A DNA stretch of 64,000 nt from Roseiarcus sp963770035. GTDB taxonomy: Bacteria > Pseudomonadota > Alphaproteobacteria > Rhizobiales > Beijerinckiaceae. The DNA lies in contig CAVYON010000026.1 of NCBI GenBank assembly GCA_963770035.1, positions 256,260 to 320,259 of the forward strand. Reading direction: 5' to 3'. Under the pieces are notes generated by a model. The model was given only the letters and a program-made list of their open reading frames with translations, had not been told where the DNA came from and made no database searches. The position numbers were made by a program, and so were the translations under genes. Below are positions 53,855 through 63,945 of the stretch, one piece after another. Every line of letters starts with the position of its first letter. Within the stretch, counting starts at the first letter, position 1.

Positions 53855-55366
53855 CAGTCATCGTCTCGGCTTCTTCGCCCGCTCCCGCCGTTACGCCGGT
53901 TGTCGCCCATGCCCACGGCTTGGAGAATAAAGGTCATGGCTTTTCCGCTACGCTCGATGCTTTGACGGCGGGAGGGGGCAAAGCGAAGTCGAGCGATGGA
54001 AGTGAGAGACCGACGGCGGACGACGCTGCGGACGCGGCTTCGACGCGCCCCACCGCCGACCTGCGCGTCGCGCTGATGGGCGGCGCTCTGGCTTCCCTAC
54101 CGACGCCTTCGAAGGCGGTAGCCGATATGGCGTCCCCTGCCGGCAGCGCGCGCGCGACGCCTTCGTCCTTGCGGAGCGATTCGAAATCCGACCCGCCTGC
54201 GCAGGCCATTGGCGAGGCCGGCCGCCCCGCTGGAGCGAAATTCGTCCCCAACGCGACGGTCACCGCCGAGCGCGCCTATATCGCTCCGGCGGCATTCGCC
54301 AACGCCCTGGGCGGCCAGGGCCGCGACGCTCCGTCTGCGACGACCCAAGCCCAAGCGCTGGCGCCGGCGATTTCGACCCCAGGCGCGACATCGCACGGAC
54401 AACGTGGCGCGGAGACTGGTTCGACGCCGTTGAACACAGCGGCAGCCACTCCGCCCGCGGGCGCCGCCTCCACCGCGGAGCCGGATAGGTTCGCAACCGC
54501 GTCCGCGGCGGGCTTGACGCCTCTTGTAGCGCCGCCTGCGGCGACCGGCGCGCGCTCGAGTCGAGACCGAGTGGCGACGGCGCCGGTCGAGCCCTCGAAC
54601 TCCCGCCGCCGCAGCCTCTGGCGGCCCCGACAGGTCCGCGTCTTCGGAGTCCGGGGCCGCAGCCTCCGGCGCGTCCGGGATCGAGCCCCAACCGACAGCA
54701 GGAACTGCCCTTCCGCGCAGTCCTCGACCTTTCGTACGCGCCACCGCGACGGCGCATGCCAGCGGGGCCAGCTCAGCCGCGCGCTTGCCTTCTGCGGCGC
54801 CGGCGGTCGAGGCGAAGGCGGACGCCGGCGAAGGCGCCAGACGCGGCGCCGCGAGCGAACAGGCGATCAACGGGCCGCTTCAGGGGGGTGCGTCCACGAA
54901 TCCATTCGGCGCGGCCGCGGCTTTGGCGGTTCCGACGCAAGGGGAGGGCGCCGCGTCGTCAACGCCGTCGGATCCATCGGGAACGCCTACTGCGCAGACG
55001 AGGGCGTCAACGGCTGCCGTTCCGACCGCCCAGCGGGTCCATGAGATCGACCTCGATCTCACCACCGGCGGAGTCGCCGACGCGTCGATGACGGTGCGGC
55101 TCGCCGGCGACAAGCTCGGCGTGGTGATCCGGGCGGCGAGCGGCGAGACCAGGGCGACGATCGAGGGCGCGCGCGACGCGATCGCGGAACGCCTGGCGGC
55201 AATCGGTCAGCCGGTCTCTTCCATCATCATTCAGCAGGCGGACGCAAGCGATGCGACGGGTGGGTCAGGCCAATCGGCGGCCGAGGGCGAAGGGCGCGAA
55301 CAGCAGAACCGGAACGGCGAGGCGGACGATTCTCGCGGGTCTCGCCACGGCGGTTCTCGCTTCTAG
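53851..55366 (+). CDS. motD: MotD/FliK-like hook-length control protein, frameshifted
   Basis: About 505 residues rich in Ala, Pro, Ser and Thr, ending in a FliK-type C-terminal domain (HEIDLDLTTGGVADASMTVR, AGDKLGVVIRAASGETRATI). Such proteins set hook length and switch export specificity. One extra A at 54598-54599 (in CTCGAACTC) changes the frame. After it the text resumes TPAAAASGGPDRSASSES to the stop at 55366. No other damage is seen. The last 116 bases overlap the transglycosylase gene. The call follows the rhizobial mot gene order. Confidence 0.8.
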
Positions 55367-55871
55367 TCCGGCCTTCGCCGGCTCCCTCGCGTGCGAACGC
55401 CAAATGACGCGAGCGGCGGCCCAGACCGGGGTGCCGCTCAACGTGCTCTTTTCGGTCGGCCTGACCGAGACGGGACATCGGGGCGAACTCGGCCCCTACG
55501 ATATGAACGTCGACGGGCGCGCAGTTCATTCGGAGACGCTGGCCGAAGCAATGGCGCGCTTTCAGGCGGCGCAGGCGCAAGGCGCGCATTTCATCGACGT
55601 CGGCTGCATGCAAATCAACGTTCACTTCCACGGCAGCCGTTTTGGTTCCATCCCCGAAATGTTCGACCCGGCGCGCAACGTCGATTACGCCGCCAATTTT
55701 CTCAAAACGCTGAAGGCGGAGACTGGCGCCTGGACGCTCGCGGTCGCCCGCTACAACGCCGGTCCGGGTAATCCGGCGGCGGAGCGGACCTACGTCTGCG
55801 CGGTGATCCGCAACATGGTGGCGAGCGGGTTCGGCCAATGGACCGCCAGCGCCCGAGCGCTGTGCCGGTAG
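55251..55871 (+). CDS. Lytic transglycosylase (SLT domain) of the flagellar operon
   Basis: A 206-residue periplasmic transglycosylase that cuts peptidoglycan so the rod and hook can pass. The N-terminus is a long Arg-rich stretch with a signal peptide (AGLATAVLASSPAFAGSLAC). The SLT fold has the catalytic Glu in GLTETGHRGELGPY, then VGCMQINVHFHGSR and VARYNAGPGNP. The first 39 codons lie inside motD in another frame, so 116 bases code twice. It closes the operon. Confidence 0.9.
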   Translation: MRRVGQANRRPRAKGANSRTGTARRTILAGLATAVLASSPAFAGSLACERQMTRAAAQTGVPLNVLFSVGLTETGHRGELGPYDMNVDGRAVHSETLAEAMARFQAAQAQGAHFIDVGCMQINVHFHGSRFGSIPEMFDPARNVDYAANFLKTLKAETGAWTLAVARYNAGPGNPAAERTYVCAVIRNMVASGFGQWTASARALCR

Positions 55872-56238
55872 GGCGGGCGGCGGTCTTCCCGGACCGTTAT
55901 TTGGAATCTCTTGGAAAAGGCCCGTCGCTCCGCAGTCCGACCCTGCAGCTCCGCGGATAGGGCCTCGGAGTAGTTTGGATTTCCTTGGATTCCTTCGTCC
56001 GAATCTAGATTTTTCAACGACTTACGCGGGGTCGGGGCGCGAAATAAATTTTCAGCGGTCCTCCCTTCCCTGAAAAGCGCTGCGCGAGGGCACCGCCTGG
56101 GTTTAGAACGCCAAAGCCGATTTCGCTTTGATCGATTGCGACACGAGGAAAAGCATAGCCCAATTTCTGATTTTCTGCAAGAATTTGTCGACAGGATATT
56201 TTTGAAGCAAAGACGGCCGCACGGGGTCCGGAGCCCAG
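55872..56238. other. Gene-free stretch after the flagellar operon
   Basis: About 370 bases of lower GC with TTGGA-rich stretches (TGGAATCTCTTGG, TGGATTTCCTTGG). I see no gene, no RNA and no clear terminator. Confidence 0.45.
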
Positions 56239-56358
56239 TGGTTCTGGCTGTGGGGGGTCCCCGGCGCGATCCTGTCGGCGCCGATTCTAGCCACCACCAA
56301 AATCATCTGCGACCGCATCCACCCGCTCACGGCCCTCGGCCATGTTCTCGGGGAATGA
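56239..56358 (+). pseudogene. AI-2E family transporter, C-terminal fragment
   Basis: The only readable frame gives WFWLWGVPGAILSAPILAT and KIICDRIHPLTALGHVLGE to a TGA. This is the last span and end of an AI-2E (PerM-like) transporter. Nothing upstream continues the family. A remnant left by rearrangement next to the mobile region. Confidence 0.6.
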
Positions 56359-56361
56359 AGC

Positions 56362-56560
56362 GGCGGCCTCCCTTCTCCCATTCGGGAGAAGAGCCTGCCC
56401 TCGGGCTTGACCCGAGGGTGGCGTGGAGCGCCGGATGAGGGAGCGACGGTTCGGACGAAGACGCCGCCGGCGCCGCGGCGTCGTTGGCGGCCAATCTCGC
56501 CCGCCGCGGCCCTCATCCCTGCCTTTCTCCCGGATGGGAGAAGGAGGACGCGCAGCGGCT
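56362..56560. repeat. Direct repeat, unit A
   Basis: About 200 bases. The blocks GGCGGCCTCCCTTCTCCC, GGAGCGCCGGATGAGGGAGC, GACGGTTCGGACGAAGACGC, CGTCGTTGGCGGCCAATCTC and CCCTCATCCCTGCC occur again in unit B. It carries short inverted ends around GGGAGAAG. Confidence 0.8.
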
Positions 56561-56584
56561 CCATAATCCATAATGTCCGAGCGG

Positions 56585-56760
56585 CGGCGCGGCCTCCCTT
56601 CGCCCGATCGGGAGAAGGTGGCGCGGAGCGCCGGATGAGGGAGCGACGGTTCGGACGAAGACGCCGACGGCGCCGCGGCGTCGTTGGCGGCCAATCTCGC
56701 CGGCCGCAACCCTCATCCCTGCCCTTCTCCCGGACGGGAGAAGGAGGACGCGCAGCGGCC
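56585..56760. repeat. Direct repeat, unit B
   Basis: A second, slightly shorter version of unit A, with most blocks identical and in the same order. It runs up to the CopG antitoxin region. Confidence 0.8.
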
Positions 56761-56872
56761 TTCGCCGCGTCGCTTCTGCATCTGCAATCGCGTATCAGAA
56801 CGCATGAACTTTCTAGCTTCGACTATGATTTCGGCCCATCGCGCACTATGCATGACAAGGAAGTCAAGCGCT

Positions 56873-57199
56873 ATGTCCAAGAAATTTCCCGACTTCAAGA
56901 CCGATGACGATGTCGACGCGTGGCTTGAGGGCGCGGACCTCACGGAATACAACCTTTCGGAGATGAAAAAAGTGCGCTTCGAACTGGCGCGCAAGGACGT
57001 TTCCGTCAGCCTACGCCTGCCCGCCGCCCTGCCCGCCACGCTCAAGGCCGAAGCGGCGAAGGCCAATATGCCGACGCAGCGCCTGATCCGCATACTGATC
57101 GAAGCGCAACTGGCTGGGACGAGCGCAAAGGCGAAAGCGCCGCGCGAGCTCGGGCAAGCGGGCGGCGTGAGCGCTCGTCATAACTCGCGTTTGGGGTGA
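56873..57199 (+). CDS. CopG-family antitoxin
   Basis: A 108-residue antitoxin-like protein starting MSKKFPDFKTDDDVDAWLEG, then VSLRLPAALPATLKAEAAKA and MPTQRLIRILIEAQL, the ribbon-helix-helix region of CopG antitoxins. A partner toxin of the BrnT/HigB kind would be expected just upstream, but none can be read there, so it may be an orphan. It precedes the restriction-modification gene. It could neutralise a toxin coded elsewhere. Confidence 0.75.
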   Translation: MSKKFPDFKTDDDVDAWLEGADLTEYNLSEMKKVRFELARKDVSVSLRLPAALPATLKAEAAKANMPTQRLIRILIEAQLAGTSAKAKAPRELGQAGGVSARHNSRLG

Positions 57200-58190
57200 G
57201 TAAGCTGTCGTCATGGGGATTTGGCAGATCGCTTTTCGCTCGGAACTGTTAAGCTGCGCGGCACTCCGCGAATCGGTCGAGTCCCTTGAGCCAGTTTCTC
57301 ATCCACAACTTTCTCGCCGACCTCGACAGAATTCGAAGCGTATCGGGAACCGCCCGCGAAAGCGTGGTACGCGAGGCGTTCAAAGATCTCCTCAAAAACT
57401 GGGCGAAGCAGCACGATCTGGTCTTCGTGCCTGAATTTGAGATTGAAACGGCCGCAAAGGAGCGGCGCTACGTTGACGGCGCGTTGCTGTATTCGCTGCG
57501 CGTGCCACTGGGTTATTGGGAGGCCAAGGACGAGAATGATGATCTAGACGCGGAAATCGAGACGAAGAAGCGCCGTGGCTACCCGCAAGACAACATCATC
57601 TTCGAGGATTCCCGGACGGCCGTGCTGATCCAGAACCGCACGGAGATAATCCGCGCGCCGGTTGAGGATACAAAATCGCTCGAGCGCCTGCTGGACCTGT
57701 TTTTCGCCTACGAGCGGCCGGAGATCGCGCAATTCCATAAGGCTGTCGAGCAGTTCAAGGCGGACCTGCCGGCAGTAATTCGCGCTTTGCGCGAAATGAT
57801 CGAGATCGCGAGCAAATCGAATATGAGCTTTGCTGCCGCCGAGGCTAAGTTTCTCGACCACGCGCGCGAGACGATCAATCCAGCTGTCACACCCGCCGAC
57901 GTGCGCGAAATGCTGATCCAGCACATTTTGACCGAGGACATTTTTGCGCGCGTATTCGACGATGACGAGTTCCACCGCAAGAACAATATTGCGAGGGAGC
58001 TTTATGCTCTTGAGGAAAATTTCTTCACCGGCGCCACAAAGAAGGACACGCTCAGGCAACTAGAACCCTATTACGCGGCAATTCGTACGGCTGCATCTCA
58101 GATTCCGAGCCACACGGAAAAGCAAACTTTCCTGAAGGTTATCTACGAAAACTTTTATAAGGTTTACAATCCCAAGGCCGCAGATCGGCA

Positions 58191-59394
58191 GCAGCTTATT
58201 GCGTTGTCCCAGGTTTATCCACATTTGGTGTCGTCGGCACGGTAGCCGCTTGATTTTGGCCGCCATTTTCCGCGCCGCCGATGCTGTCCTGACGCATTCC
58301 GGTCGCGGTCTTTCTGCGTCTCGGCGCTCGGCGGGGCGTCGCGGTTCCCTTGCGCGGATTGGCGCGGCCGATGATGTCCCAATAGCTCGCGGGCGCGTGA
58401 TGCGCCGTGAGGCCGAGCACGGTTTCGAACGAAGCGTGACGATAGAAGCGGCGGTTGTAGCGGAACACGAACTCGTTGAGATAAGTATCGGCGTGCTTGC
58501 GGCGCAGTCCGTGATAGGTGCCCAATCCCCACCGCTTCACCAGGGCGAAGACCCTATGAATCCAGGGCAGCACGATGTGCGTGGCCATCTTGCCGACGAT
58601 GCGCGGATCGTGGCGGTAGTCGGTCAATCCTGGATACGAGGCGTGGCCGTCCGTCAGCAACGTCGCGCCGGGCTTTACATTGGCTCGCACGAAAGCCTCG
58701 ATCGAGGCCGCCGTGTTGTCGGCGATCACCGCGAGGCGGACGCGGCCTGAACGGGTATCGAGATATTTTGCGTGTTTGCGGCGCGGTTTGGACAGGTGGG
58801 TGTCGCGTTCGATCACCTCGACAGCGCCGATGATGAGGATTTTGCCCGCGTCGCCGGGCTCGAAAAACATATCGCCTTCACGGAAAGGGATTTCGGCCTG
58901 ATCGACTTCGACGACGCCTTCGAGAAGTTCGCGATCCGGATCGACCATCGAGCGCCGCAGTTTCTGCGCCAGCAGCCAAGCTGTTCTGTAGGTGAGGCCG
59001 AGTTGATCCTCCAACTGCCGCGCCGACATGCCGTTGGAATGTGTCGCCATCAAATGGGCGGCCCAGAACCACGCCGTCAGCGGCAGCCGCGTGCGGTGCA
59101 TCGCTGTGCCCGCCGTGATCGAAGTCTGACGACGGCAGCCATAGCACTCGAAGGTGTATGCCCGGCTCTTCAGCGCGGCGGCGCGATTGCCGCCGCAGGA
59201 AGGACACACGAAGCCGCTTGGCCAGCGACGGTTGAACAAGAAAGCCGCACAGCTCGCCTCGTCGGGAAACTCCTTCTGGAATTCGGTGAGTGATCGCCCC
59301 CTTGCCACAGGCTGTCCCTTCGGAGCCCCGAAGCGCGGCTCAACCAGGACTGGATACCACATTTAGGCGAACCTGGGACAACGCAAGAAGCTGC
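58191..59394 (-). mobile_element. IS1595-family insertion sequence
   Basis: About 1.2 kb with 25-base terminal inverted repeats differing at one position. The left starts GCAGCTTATTGCGTTGTCCC and the right, inverted, starts GCAGCTTCTTGCGTTGTCCC. CGGC occurs at both flanks (58186-58189, 59395-59398) as a short target duplication. Eight bases are usual for this family, so the flanks may have drifted. The single transposase gene fills it. It inserted into the restriction-modification gene in reverse orientation. Confidence 0.88.
58196..59362 (-). CDS. IS1595-family transposase
   Basis: A 388-residue DDE/DDD-type transposase. A zinc ribbon opens it (FVCPSCGGNRAAAL ... FECYGCRRQTS). The catalytic region shows VVEVDQAEI (first Asp), TLLTDGHASYPG (second Asp) and IHRVFALVKRWGLGTYHGLR with KHADTYLNEFVFRYNRRFY, typical of IS1595 and its ISXO2-like domain. 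The reading frame is intact, so the element could still move. It stops four bases inside the left repeat end. Confidence 0.93.
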   Translation of the reverse strand: MWYPVLVEPRFGAPKGQPVARGRSLTEFQKEFPDEASCAAFLFNRRWPSGFVCPSCGGNRAAALKSRAYTFECYGCRRQTSITAGTAMHRTRLPLTAWFWAAHLMATHSNGMSARQLEDQLGLTYRTAWLLAQKLRRSMVDPDRELLEGVVEVDQAEIPFREGDMFFEPGDAGKILIIGAVEVIERDTHLSKPRRKHAKYLDTRSGRVRLAVIADNTAASIEAFVRANVKPGATLLTDGHASYPGLTDYRHDPRIVGKMATHIVLPWIHRVFALVKRWGLGTYHGLRRKHADTYLNEFVFRYNRRFYRHASFETVLGLTAHHAPASYWDIIGRANPRKGTATPRRAPRRRKTATGMRQDSIGGAENGGQNQAATVPTTPNVDKPGTTQ

Positions 59395-61572
59395 CGGCTC
59401 GGTGTGATATATACGCCGAACGAAATCGTGCGCTTCATGATCGAAAGTGCAGACTGGCTCTGCGAAAAGCATTTCGGCAAAAGTTTGATCGATTCCGGGG
59501 TCGAAATTCTCGATCCGGCCACAGGAACTGGCACGTTCATCTGTGAATTGCTGGAGCTTTTTCGCGGTCAGCGGGATAAGCTGACGTATAAATACAAGGA
59601 GGAGCTCCACGCCAACGAGGTAGCGATCCTACCCTATTATGTCGCCAATCTGAATATCGAGGCGACCTACGCCGCAATCACTGAGCACTATGCCGAATAT
59701 CCTAATCTCTGCTTCGTCGACACATTGGACAATGTGGCGGGCCTCGGTAAGTTCTCGGGTTACCAGGAGGACATGTTCGGTGCAATGTCGGATGAGAATG
59801 TCGCGCGCATCAAGCGACAGAACGAGCGCAAGATTTCGGTAATCATCGGTAATCCGCCATACAATGCCAATCAGCAGAATGAGAACGACAACAACAAGAA
59901 CCGTGCGTATCGGCGGATCGACGAACGGATCAAGGCGACCTACATCGCGGAGAGCACGGCACAGAAAACGAAACTCTATGACATGTACGCGCGCTTCTTT
60001 CGCTGGGCGTCGGATCGAATCAAGGATGAAGGCATCATCGCTTTTGTCACCAACCGCAGTTTCTTAGACAGTCGTACGTTCGATGGCTTTCGAAAGATTG
60101 TGACGCGCGATTGGATCGTAGATCTGGGCGGCGACGTGCGCTCCAATCCGAAGCTGTCCGGCACTAAGCATAATGTTTTCGGAATTCAGACTGGCGTCGC
60201 GATCTCATTTATGGTCAAGCGTCGTCTCACGACGGGGAAGCCTCGCATACTCTACGCGCGGCGCCCCGAAATGGAGACGCGCGACGACAAACTGGCGTTT
60301 CTGTCGACTGCTCGCTTATCAACTCTCGAAGCCGCGCCGATCACGCTAGATACAAAGCAAGTATGGATCAATAAGACAGAAAACGACTTCGATGATTTTA
60401 TTCCAATAGCGTCCAAACGCGGGAACTTGAAAAGTACGCGAGACGCACTCTCTACAATATTCAAAGCCGAATCTTTCGGGATCGCGACGAATCGTGACGA
60501 ATGGCTGTACGATTTCAGTCCGGTTGAATTGGCTAAAAAGGCGCGATTTTTTATTTCTCGATACGATAGGGCCCGAAAAGATTGGCGCACTATTCCAAAG
60601 AATAAGCGATCAATTGCGAGTTACGCCGCAGACATAAAGTGGACCACTGAACTCCAGGCATATGCTAGAAAGAACGAAGTCTTAACCTTCAACTAATCGT
60701 CTATTCGTAAGGTACAATACCGTCCGTTTGTCAAGATGGACGGGTACGTCGCGAGCATAGTCGTGCATCGAACCTATCAGCAAGGTCAATTTTTTCGATT
60801 GCATGGGCCGATCCAAGAGAATGCTTTCATTGCAATGACCGATCCCACCGCGCAGAAGCCTTGGATGGTGTTAGCGTGTAACGTTTTGGCTGACCTGCAT
60901 TTAGTTGGAGCCGCCGCCGGCGCTGTATGCGTTGCGAGGCACAGGTTCTCTGACGGCGAGCAATTCGACAACATCACAGACTGGGCTCTGGACCAGTTTC
61001 GTACACACTACGGGGCGACGAGCGGAGAGATAAGCAAAGAAGGTATCTTCCACTACGTGTACGGCGTGCTGCACGACCCTATTTATCGCGAGAAATACGC
61101 GCAGAATCTCAAGCGCGAATATCCACGCGTTCCCTTGTATCCCGACTTCCGGTGTTGGGCGGATTGGGGCGAGAAGCTTATGGCGCTGCATATTGGCTAC
61201 AACTCCGCTACGCCGTGGCCACTCAAACGCACGAACGTGAAGGACGAAAGCGCTGCGCGCGCTGACCTCGCTCCGAAGGCAATGCTGAAAGCGGACACGA
61301 TTCATGGTATCATCGTTCTCGACAGCGAGACTCAGCTTTCCGGTATTCCAGCGGTCGCATGGGAGTATCGCCTTGGTAACCGCTCCGGTCTTGAATGGAT
61401 TCTCGATCAGTACAAGGAAAAGACGCCGAAGGATCGGACAATCCGCGAAAAATTCAACACTTATCGCTTCGCCCACTACAAGGAAACTGTGATTGACCTA
61501 CTCGCCCGCGTCACGCGCGTCAGTGTCGAGACCATGCAGATCATCGCAGCCATGAAGGCGCTGGAACGCTAG

Positions 61573-61921
61573 CGAGTTCTCACCCCGCCTCCAGCATCCT
61601 CTCCGCGTCCGCCAGTTCCACCGACACGACCTGGTTGACGCGGCGTTCGGCCATCGTCAGCCCGAACAGCCGGTCCATGCGGGCCATGGCGATGCGGTTT
61701 GGAGGCTCTGTAGGGCCGGGTAGATCATCCGGCCGAGGCGCGGTCGCCGACCGCGCCCTACACCGCCAACCTCGGCCGCCGCAGCCCTCACCCCCGGCCC
61801 CGCGGAAGAAGGGCGTCCTTCCGGACGCCCCCTGGACCGATTCGAGACAGCCTGAGGCCGTCTCGATTTTGCATAAAATGGCGCCCAGTCGACAATTCCT
61901 TGCAAAAAGGCGAAGGCGGCG
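61573..61921. other. Gene-free stretch with possible gene remnant
   Basis: No full gene. On the minus strand 61580-61695 reads RIAMARMDRLFGLTMAERRV then NQVVSVELADAERMLEAG to a TGA, which looks like the end of a real but unrecognised protein. At about 61806-61850 is a partial GGGCGTC repeat. The IS1634-type element begins next. Confidence 0.4.
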
Positions 61922-63945
61922 TTAGCCCGACTTCACCAACTGGGGGTATGCGGCGAGGCGAACACATTGGAATCGCTGAGGGGCGAGTCCAAAGGTCGGC
62001 ACTACAGGGGGTGAGAGTTCAGGCGGCTTTGGCGTCGGTCGCGGCGGCGATTTTCGGCGGCGGCTGCGCGGGGAGCTCGAGTTTGAGGCGTTGCAGCAGA
62101 AGCAGGTGATCGGTCTCCGGCTCGGTATGGCGGGACAGGAGGACGGTTCGGCCGTCGGTCGTGGGTAGTTCGACGTCGATCATCTGGATCGCGGCGAGCT
62201 TTTCGAGCACGGCTTTGGGCGTCAGTCCCGGCGCCAGCGCCTTCAACCGTTGTTTGAGCGTGACCATCAGGCAGTAAGCCAGAAACGCCACGAAAATATG
62301 GGCTTCGATGCGGGTTTCGAGTTGGTGATGGATGGGGCGGACCGAGAGGTCGTTCTTCAGTTCCTTGAAGGCCTGCTCGATTTCGACCAGTTGCAGATAG
62401 AGCCGCCAGAGATGGCCGGGATCGTCGCCGTTGATGTTGGTGCGCAGGAGATAGCCGCCCTCGCGGCGCCGCGCCGCCCGAAGCTTCTTGCGATTGATCG
62501 CGAAATGGAAGGTTTGCGGCGTGACCGGCTGGTCCTTCGTCGGCGTGTGGATCGTCATCAGGCCATAGGCCTTGCCGGCTTCTTTCTTGGCCGCGCCGAG
62601 TTTGAGCAATAGCTCGTCGCGCGTCAGGTCTTGCGCCTGGAGTTCGCGGAGACGCTTGATCAGCTTGCGTAGGCGGCGACGGCGCATCGCCTGTTCCTTC
62701 TCGCGCCGGGCTTCGCTCCGGGCGAACACGTAGGTCTCTACCCCGTCTTCGATCAATTTGACCCGCACGCTCTCGCGCACGTTTTCCCACGGCTTGACCG
62801 CGAGCGCCTTTTCCAACTTGGTCAGCCGCCCGCGCGGCGTGCCCATGAGATAATGGATCGGCGTCGACGAGCCCCGCATCTCGGCCAGGACCTCCTCGGT
62901 CGGAACGCCGCGATCCATCACCCAGGTGCGTTTGGCGGCGCCGTATTGCGCCTCGATCTTGGCTAAAAACGCCTTCAGCGTCGTCTTGTCCGAGGTGTTG
63001 CCGTCCATGACCTCGTAGGCCAACGGAAAGCCGTCCGGTGTGACGATCAGCGCGATCACCACCTGCACGCAATCGGAACGCTTGTCGCGGCTGTAGCCAA
63101 ACTTCCGCTTGCCCTCTTCTGGCGGATCGCATTCGAAATAGGGGCTCGTCAGATCATACAGCAGCACCTCGAAATCGGCCTGAAACAGGTCCTTCCAGCG
63201 CTCGCGCAGAAACGTGAACAGCGCTTTCTTGTGCTCCGCCAGCTTGTCCAGGCAACGATAGAGAGTGTTGGGCAGTGCGAGGGCGGCATCCTCGCCGAGC
63301 AGATCGCCCATCGCGCTCTCATCGAACCATTGCCGATGCAGCCGCCACTCGCTGCCCGGCGAGATCAGCTGATAGCTCGCCAGCGTCTTCAGAATGTTCA
63401 ACCAGCTCGTTCCCTCGCGCGAGGGCGGCAGCGCTGGCCGCCAGAAATCGTCCAGTCGCAATTGCTCCCAAAGCTCCATCGCCAGCCAGCACGCGCCCCA
63501 TTGGCGCGGCCGGCGCAACCGCATCTCGCTCAACCGGATCGAAACCACGTCGCAGTCGAGGGCCGGCGCGACGCGGTCCTCGGGGAAAAGCGCGATCTCG
63601 GTCGAGCGTCCGCCTTCGTCGAACGCCTCGATCGCCCGGCTCCAACCCGCGCGCTGGCTGTCGTTGATCTCTCCGAGATAGAGCACCTGCCGTTGAACGA
63701 CCCGCCCACCCTCGACGCGCCAATTCTCCACCACCGACCAGGCCCGATGCTCCTTGCCGTCCTTGCGGCAAATCTTGTGGCGCAAAAACATGCCCGAAAC
63801 TCGCGCCGCCCCGAACGCCGCGCAAGGGCCTTGGTCGGCACTACAGACAATTCTCGGACACTCGGCCCAATACAATCAATGACTTGGCGCGCTCGCATAC
63901 CCCGAAAATCGCAAAAATCGGCGCGAGTTGGTGAAGTCGGGTTAA
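61922..63945 (-). mobile_element. IS1634-family insertion sequence
   Basis: About 2.0 kb with 20-base inverted repeats: TTAGCCCGACTTCACCAACT at 61922-61941 and its inverted partner TTAACCCGACTTCACCAACT at 63926-63945, one mismatch. GGTCGGCACTACAG occurs near both ends as a direct repeat. I see no clear target duplication. The transposase is intact. It ends the window's mobile region. Confidence 0.85.
62019..63791 (-). CDS. IS1634-family transposase
   Basis: A 590-residue DDE transposase of the IS4-like superfamily, IS1634 group. FLRHKICRKDGKEHRAWSVV is its usual opening, then VLLYDLTSPYFECDPPEEGK with the first Asp, DGFPLAYEVMDGNTSDKTTL, TWVMDRGVPTEEVLAEM with the second Asp, and LVEIEQAFKELKNDLSVRP with the catalytic Glu. 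The ATG at 63791 gives the family length. No frameshift, so it is probably active. Confidence 0.94.
   Translation of the reverse strand: MFLRHKICRKDGKEHRAWSVVENWRVEGGRVVQRQVLYLGEINDSQRAGWSRAIEAFDEGGRSTEIALFPEDRVAPALDCDVVSIRLSEMRLRRPRQWGACWLAMELWEQLRLDDFWRPALPPSREGTSWLNILKTLASYQLISPGSEWRLHRQWFDESAMGDLLGEDAALALPNTLYRCLDKLAEHKKALFTFLRERWKDLFQADFEVLLYDLTSPYFECDPPEEGKRKFGYSRDKRSDCVQVVIALIVTPDGFPLAYEVMDGNTSDKTTLKAFLAKIEAQYGAAKRTWVMDRGVPTEEVLAEMRGSSTPIHYLMGTPRGRLTKLEKALAVKPWENVRESVRVKLIEDGVETYVFARSEARREKEQAMRRRRLRKLIKRLRELQAQDLTRDELLLKLGAAKKEAGKAYGLMTIHTPTKDQPVTPQTFHFAINRKKLRAARRREGGYLLRTNINGDDPGHLWRLYLQLVEIEQAFKELKNDLSVRPIHHQLETRIEAHIFVAFLAYCLMVTLKQRLKALAPGLTPKAVLEKLAAIQMIDVELPTTDGRTVLLSRHTEPETDHLLLLQRLKLELPAQPPPKIAAATDAKAA

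Larger units (their letters stand above)
57286..61572 (+). pseudogene. Single-chain restriction-modification enzyme, split by an IS and a stop codon
   Basis: About 1,025 codons without the insertion. The N-terminal nuclease shows Asp64 and EAK (Glu79-Lys81) in YVDGALLYSLRVPLGYWEAK. The methyltransferase has GVIYTPNEIVRFM (motif X), DPATGTGTFI (motif I) and IIGNPPYNA (motif IV). No helicase domain is present, so it resembles helicase-less type IIG or type ISP-like enzymes. The IS1595-type element splits it after AADR, and the two parts join in frame if the element and one CGGC copy are removed. A TAA at 60694-60696 interrupts the same frame just before VQYRPFVKMDGY. TTG start. Inactive as read. 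Confidence 0.85.

Noticed and set aside
54756..55091. Alternative reading frame in motD (MPAGPAQPRAC...)
   Set aside because: Arg/Pro-rich shadow composition; the continuing FliK-like domain is in the other frame.
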